A stretch of DNA of 64,000 nucleotides from Doryteuthis pealeii. Its lineage: Eukaryota > Mollusca > Cephalopoda > Myopsida > Loliginidae. A program made the position numbers and the translations under genes. Shown one piece after another: positions 59,855 to 64,000 of this stretch; the first letter of the stretch is position 1; each line of letters starts with the position of its first letter. The stretch spans positions 70,976,176-71,040,175 of the forward strand of contig CM042148.1 in the NCBI GenBank assembly GCA_023376005.1. The letters run 5' to 3'. The notes under the pieces were generated by a model. That model did no database searches. It saw only the letters and a program-made list of their open reading frames with translations, and was not told the DNA's origin.

Positions 59855-59992
59855 GTCACCCACAGACATGTGTTTCGCGTCTCACGCCTCTTTAGTGTGG
59901 CTAGACACAACAACTATCCTTGGCTAGGGTCGAACTAAGACTGACTGTTTGCCAGCCTGATATCTTATCCCCTCGGCCACTGACAGCTGATG
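59851..59992 (-). mobile_element. SINE-C: tRNA-like head plus variant hammerhead
   Basis: On the minus strand AGTGGCCGAGGGGATAAG (A box TGGCCGAGGGG, 59979-59969) and TTAGTTCGACCCTAG (B box, 59936-59924) form the best tRNA-like head of the family. A hammerhead framework follows: CTAAAGA at 59895-59889 instead of CTGATGA, stem II GCGT/ACGC, GAAA at 59876-59873, CACATG, then TC. Stem I is CCACA/TGTGG, five perfect pairs. The changed core is expected to be inactive. Confidence 0.7.
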
Positions 59993-59999
59993 TAGCGGG

Positions 60000-60537
60000 A
60001 CTGGTGTTTTTAAACTATTAAATACATAGAATTGTTTATATATTTTGACGATCACAGAGAGATCAAGTTTGCGGGCAAACGATCATTGCTTATATGCTTA
60101 TATTTAAGTTAAGGTAGCGTGTACATGGAGTCACCGGCGCATGGTTACCGACAATTTCTCACCTATGCAATCTTTTGTGGGAGGGGGGTTGATTCAGTTA
60201 TATACACTGTGGTTTGTTCCTTATAATAAAGAGAGAGGAGGTGGGGAGAGAATTTTGATTGTCGGTTGCTATGTATAGCACGAAGTTTAGTCAGATGTAC
60301 TGTTATTTAATTAGGCAGAGTGTTCTGTCATCTGCTCTTGACTTGGTGATGGTGATGGATTGCATTGCATCGAGGTTTTATTTCCCTTTGATCGCATAGG
60401 CAAGTAACTGTCATTAACTACATGCCATTGACTCCGTGCCCACGCGATCTTAACTTAATTATAAATGCGCTATCAATGATATTAAGCGCTGTTTGCTTAT
60501 AGAAATAGCACCCAGATTATCTATAAAATATTAGACG
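60000..60537. other. Unassigned sequence
   Basis: No repeat or convincing frame recognised. Confidence 0.4.
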
Positions 60538-60692
60538 TATATATATATATATATATACAGGCGGAATTAGTTAAAAATTCCAAGGAAGTTTTTTTTATCG
60601 CATATACTTTTTTCGTCAGACTTGAAATGTATGTCGTGTTCAACGAACACATACACACACACACATATACACACATATGTATGTGTATCAAG

Positions 60693-60742
<50 letters not shown>

Positions 60743-60917
60743 CAGATTTTTCATTTATACATTTTCGTTGAACACGACAGACATTTCCAGTCTGACGAGT
60801 TTCTTTCCGATTTTTTCTGGCCAGTTCTTTAATGTCCGGGCGGAAGTGGTTAATAATTCCACCGAAGTTTTTATGACAAGTACTCTTTTCGTCAGACTTA
60901 AAATGTACGTCATGTCC

Positions 60918-60959
<42 letters not shown>
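60538..60959. repeat. Duplicated and inverted block with (TA)n and (CA)n
   Basis: TCGTCAGACTTGAAATGTAT (60614) pairs with the inverted ACATTTCCAGTCTGACGA (ends 60799) around a microsatellite loop. A direct second copy lies at about 60840-60920 (GGCGGAAGTGGTTAATAATT, TCGTCAGACTTAAAATGTAC). (TA)n runs lie at 60538-60557, 60694-60740 and 60918-60959. Confidence 0.78.
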
Positions 60960-61663
<704 letters not shown>

Positions 61664-61842
61664 AAAAGTGAAAAGAACTGCAAAGAACTGCAAATGAAGT
61701 GCACAGAGGAAAAATAAGAAGAATTGAAATTACTAAGGAGAAGAAATAAACTTGGAATGAAAAGGAAAAATAAAAATAAAAAGTCACTTTAGACAGAAAC
61801 CAGAAACGGGGTATCAATTTTTCGATGAAGAAAAGTTAGTTG

Positions 61843-61910
61843 TTTTTTTGTTTGTTTTACGACATATCAACCCTATCCAAGTCATTTAATGTCAAATCAA
61901 CTCATTTTGA
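61843..61910 (-). mobile_element. R-long tail fragment
   Basis: TTTGTTTGTTTTACGACATA and CAAGTCATTTAATGTC match the reversed R-long tail. Confidence 0.6.
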
Positions 61911-62146
61911 TAGATCATTTGTTGACGTTATCATTTTTAGACCTTAATTCTTTTTAATCAACATTTTCTAACTATTGTTTGTTCTTTATTTAACTAAATT
62001 CTTTTTTAACCGAATAATATAACCAAATTTAACCAAATTCTTTTTAATGAAAATTTGTTTTTACCTGAATTATTTTGTAACGAAATTCTTTTAGAATTAA
62101 AAAAAAAATAATTTAAAAAAAATCAAATTATTTTTCATGAGTATTA

Positions 62147-62656
62147 ATCATCATCATCATCATATCTCGCAAGCAGCACGGTTATCCATGACAATCTCTC
62201 GCCAACCTTCCCTATCACTCATTGCCCCTGGGATGTCTTCTGCACAGCAACTAGCATTCTCGTATAGTTGGTCAATGTAGGTCCTTGGTGGGCGACCCAC
62301 ACTAGCATGTCCGTGTGTTGACTTCCACAGGAGATCGTCGCTTCTTAGCTCGTCCTTGCTTCTCCAGCAGTGTCCGGCATGCCTTGTTCGTCTCACTCGA
62401 ATGGGTTGTGAGATGGTGGGCAGGTGGTCATACAGCTGCTTCCTTGCGGGGTGTTGTTTCCACGATTTGTTCAAGACTACATGCAGCATTCTTGTGCAGC
62501 TCCCATCCAGCTTATTTTCGAGGCGCCTCGTTAGAGTCCAAGTAGTGCAGCCATACAGCAGTACAGATATAACAACGGCCTGGAAGAATTGTCTCTAACT
62601 TGTCAGTGAGATCGGACCTCCATATGACTGATAGTCTGTGACCGACCATGCATTTC
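62147..62656 (-). pseudogene. LINE-M ORF2 C-terminal region with (ATG)n tail
   Basis: A minus-strand frame at 62489-62160 encodes LNKSWKQHPARKQLYDHLPT, VRRTRHAGHCWRSKDELRSD and VGRPPRTYIDQLYENASCCA, then MSDREGWREIVMDNRAA. It is the best preserved C-terminal domain of this LINE in the window. Upstream (62490-62640) the LVQLP/WTLTRRLENKLDG-type region is in another frame. 5'-truncated, with an (ATG)n tail at 62163-62147. Confidence 0.82.
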
Positions 62657-62734
62657 CTACATTGATATGAATACTTCTTAAAATTTTTTTACAAGCATTA
62701 ATAAATTGGTAGAAATAATTTTCATGTTAGACTC

Positions 62735-63035
62735 ATGAGTAACTTTTCGTGTATCGATAAAATGCTAGACAGAATTTACATTAACTTGCAATACAATCAG
62801 GTTTTCCAAAAGGAAAAATTGAGGAATACTGCCGGTACAATCATATAGGTGGTAGGGGGTGACATAAGCAGCCGATTGATTGGAGGGGTCCTCTCCGACC
62901 GTCTAGCTAGCCAAAGTAAGGTACGAAGTAGAGTGTTACGGGAACACTTAGTACCCGGGTTACCGACCCAACATCCAGCACAATCCTATCTCCAGGAGTT
63001 ACGGGTCGTTACCCACGGCCAACAAGTGATCTCAT
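62735..63035 (-). mobile_element. R-long 5' half
   Basis: GGTACAATCATATAGGTGGT, AGCCGATTGATTGGAGGGGT, GCTAGCCAAAGTAAGGTACG and TTACGGGTCGTTACCCACGG match the reverse of R-long. Confidence 0.68.
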
Positions 63036-63404
63036 TAAGTGGTGGTAGTGGTGGGGGGTTTTTATTCTTCGGCAGAGTGGGTCAGTGTATATTAGACGCC
63101 ACCAAGCCAACAGGGAATGATAATAAGAGAAAGAGACAGTTAAATAGAAACCAAGAAAATGGGAGAAAATCGAAAAATAAAATGGAGCTGAATAAAGTGA
63201 AGAAAAAAAGAAGAAAAGGAATAAAATAACATGAGTTTGAATGAAATGAAGAAGAATAAGATGGTCGAGCGAAAAAAAAATGAAGTCTGATCTGGAGAGA
63301 GAAAGAAAGAGGGAAAAAGAGAGAGGAGGAGACCTGGAGGATTTGAAGTAAAGAAAGAAGAATCATATATATAAAGAGAGGGGGCTGGAGTAAAATCCGA
63401 CTGT

Positions 63405-63575
63405 ATGAGGTAAAGTAAAAGAAAAGTGGACAAAAAATTATGACTCAAACAAGTAGAAGTAGGAGAGAAATGACTGATGAAGTTCCTCGCGTAAAGCGGA
63501 ACGAAATATTTCTCTCCTACTTATACTTGTTTGAGTCATTATTTTTTGTTCACTTTTCCTTTTACCTTACCTCAT
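63405..63575. repeat. Long hairpin with hammerhead-like core in its loop
   Basis: The left arm ATGAGGTAAAGTAAAAGAAA...GTAGGAGAGAAAT (63405-63470) pairs with ATTTCTCTCCTAC...CCTTTTACCTTACCTCAT (63508-63575), about 65 bp with few mismatches. The loop reads CTGATGA (63474-63480), a GTTCC/GGAAC stem, then GAAA, that is, both conserved hammerhead boxes around a stem II. Stem III is absent. Confidence 0.82.
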
Positions 63576-63606
63576 ATATATATATATAAATGTGGATTAC
63601 TTATTC

Positions 63607-63607
<1 letters not shown>

Positions 63608-63655
<48 letters not shown>

Positions 63656-63692
63656 TATATATATAGCATATATAGTATATATATATATATCA
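63608..63692. repeat. (TA)n microsatellite
   Basis: TA repeats with GTA and GCA interruptions. Confidence 0.95.
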
Positions 63693-63699
63693 CCCCAAC

Positions 63700-63976
63700 A
63701 CCTACAGGAAGCATCACCTTTTGTTTGCACCCATTGGACCAGAGACTGCCATTCGAGGATCGGTCTGTTCAGCCACTCACGTGGCTGTAAGTGAATGAAA
63801 AAACAAAACAAAAAACAACAAAACAGAAAAAACCCAACAAAACAGAAAACCAACAAAACAGAAAAAACCCAACAAAACAACAAAACAAAAACCAAAAAAA
63901 CAACAAAACAAATAAACAAATAAACAATGAACAAAAACTACGCCATCGTCTAAAATAGACGGAAGGTTGCCAACAT
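63700..63976. repeat. Dispersed segment and (CAAAA)n-rich stretch
   Basis: GGACCAGAGACTGCCATTCG and CTGTTCAGCCACTCACG resemble 56680-56730. CAAAACAGAAAA-type repeats fill 63800-63930. ACGCCATCGTCTAAAATAGA with GGTTGCCAAC matches 56798-56834. It looks like the two ends of one retroelement tail. Confidence 0.55.
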
Positions 63977-64000
63977 ATATATATATATATATATATATAT
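63976..64000. repeat. (TA)n microsatellite, cut by window end
   Basis: TA repeats running to the last base. Confidence 0.9.

Overview
The window is animal nuclear DNA, most likely from a mollusc and probably a cephalopod. The one clear gene encodes a metazoan histone H2B. Around it lie AT-rich, intron/intergenic-type sequence, very dense microsatellites, several tRNA-headed SINE families, LINE tails, Helitrons and MITEs, a pattern typical of large lophotrochozoan genomes. The species assignment is inference. Nothing bacterial, organellar or CRISPR-like was seen. Family names used here (SINE-A to SINE-F, LINE-N/M/T, MITE-A/B/C/D/T, Hel-1/2/3, R-long, GC-repeat, repeat K) are local labels, not database names.

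Layout. 0-10 kb: tRNA-SINEs, stacked 3' ends of LINE-N on (AAT)n tracts, two long hairpins, and an R-long repeat split by a solo LTR. 10-20 kb: GA/CT tracts, a LINE-M copy with a twin-priming-type inversion, a foldback inside a 180-bp tandem repeat, MITE-B and MITE-A, a solo LTR with 5-bp target-site duplication, more LINE-N with a SINE inside it, and Helitron-like units. 20-28 kb: purine-rich tract, a SINE carrying a hammerhead-ribozyme motif, nested Helitrons, a mariner-like MITE and a promoter-like patch. 28.5-29.3 kb: the H2B gene. 29-36 kb: SINEs and an array of R-long copies. 36-40 kb: about 2.7 kb of almost pure pyrimidine. 40-45 kb: LINE-M, a Helitron holding a dimer of the GC-repeat, two MITE-A copies and SINE-A copies. 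45-51 kb: tandem purine-rich satellites and a CpG-rich promoter-like patch. 51-64 kb: Hel-3, LINE-N, SINEs, a 75-bp tandem repeat, MITE-C, a decayed LINE reverse transcriptase, MITE-A, MITE-D, a second hammerhead-type SINE, LINE-M and a long hairpin.

How the parts work together. The only host gene I can support is a polyadenylated, probably replication-independent H2B variant with an unusual N-terminal tail. Everything else reads as mobile or tandem DNA. Three observations stand out. (1) A tRNA-headed SINE (SINE-C) is followed by a type-I hammerhead-ribozyme core, with at least three copies. (2) Three unrelated-looking MITE families (A, B, C) all have GG...CC termini and 8-bp target duplications, and MITE-A is a near-complete foldback whose loop carries TTAGGG-like repeats. 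(3) Many insertions are nested, so their order can be read directly, including one GC-repeat dimer whose empty site is present elsewhere in the window.
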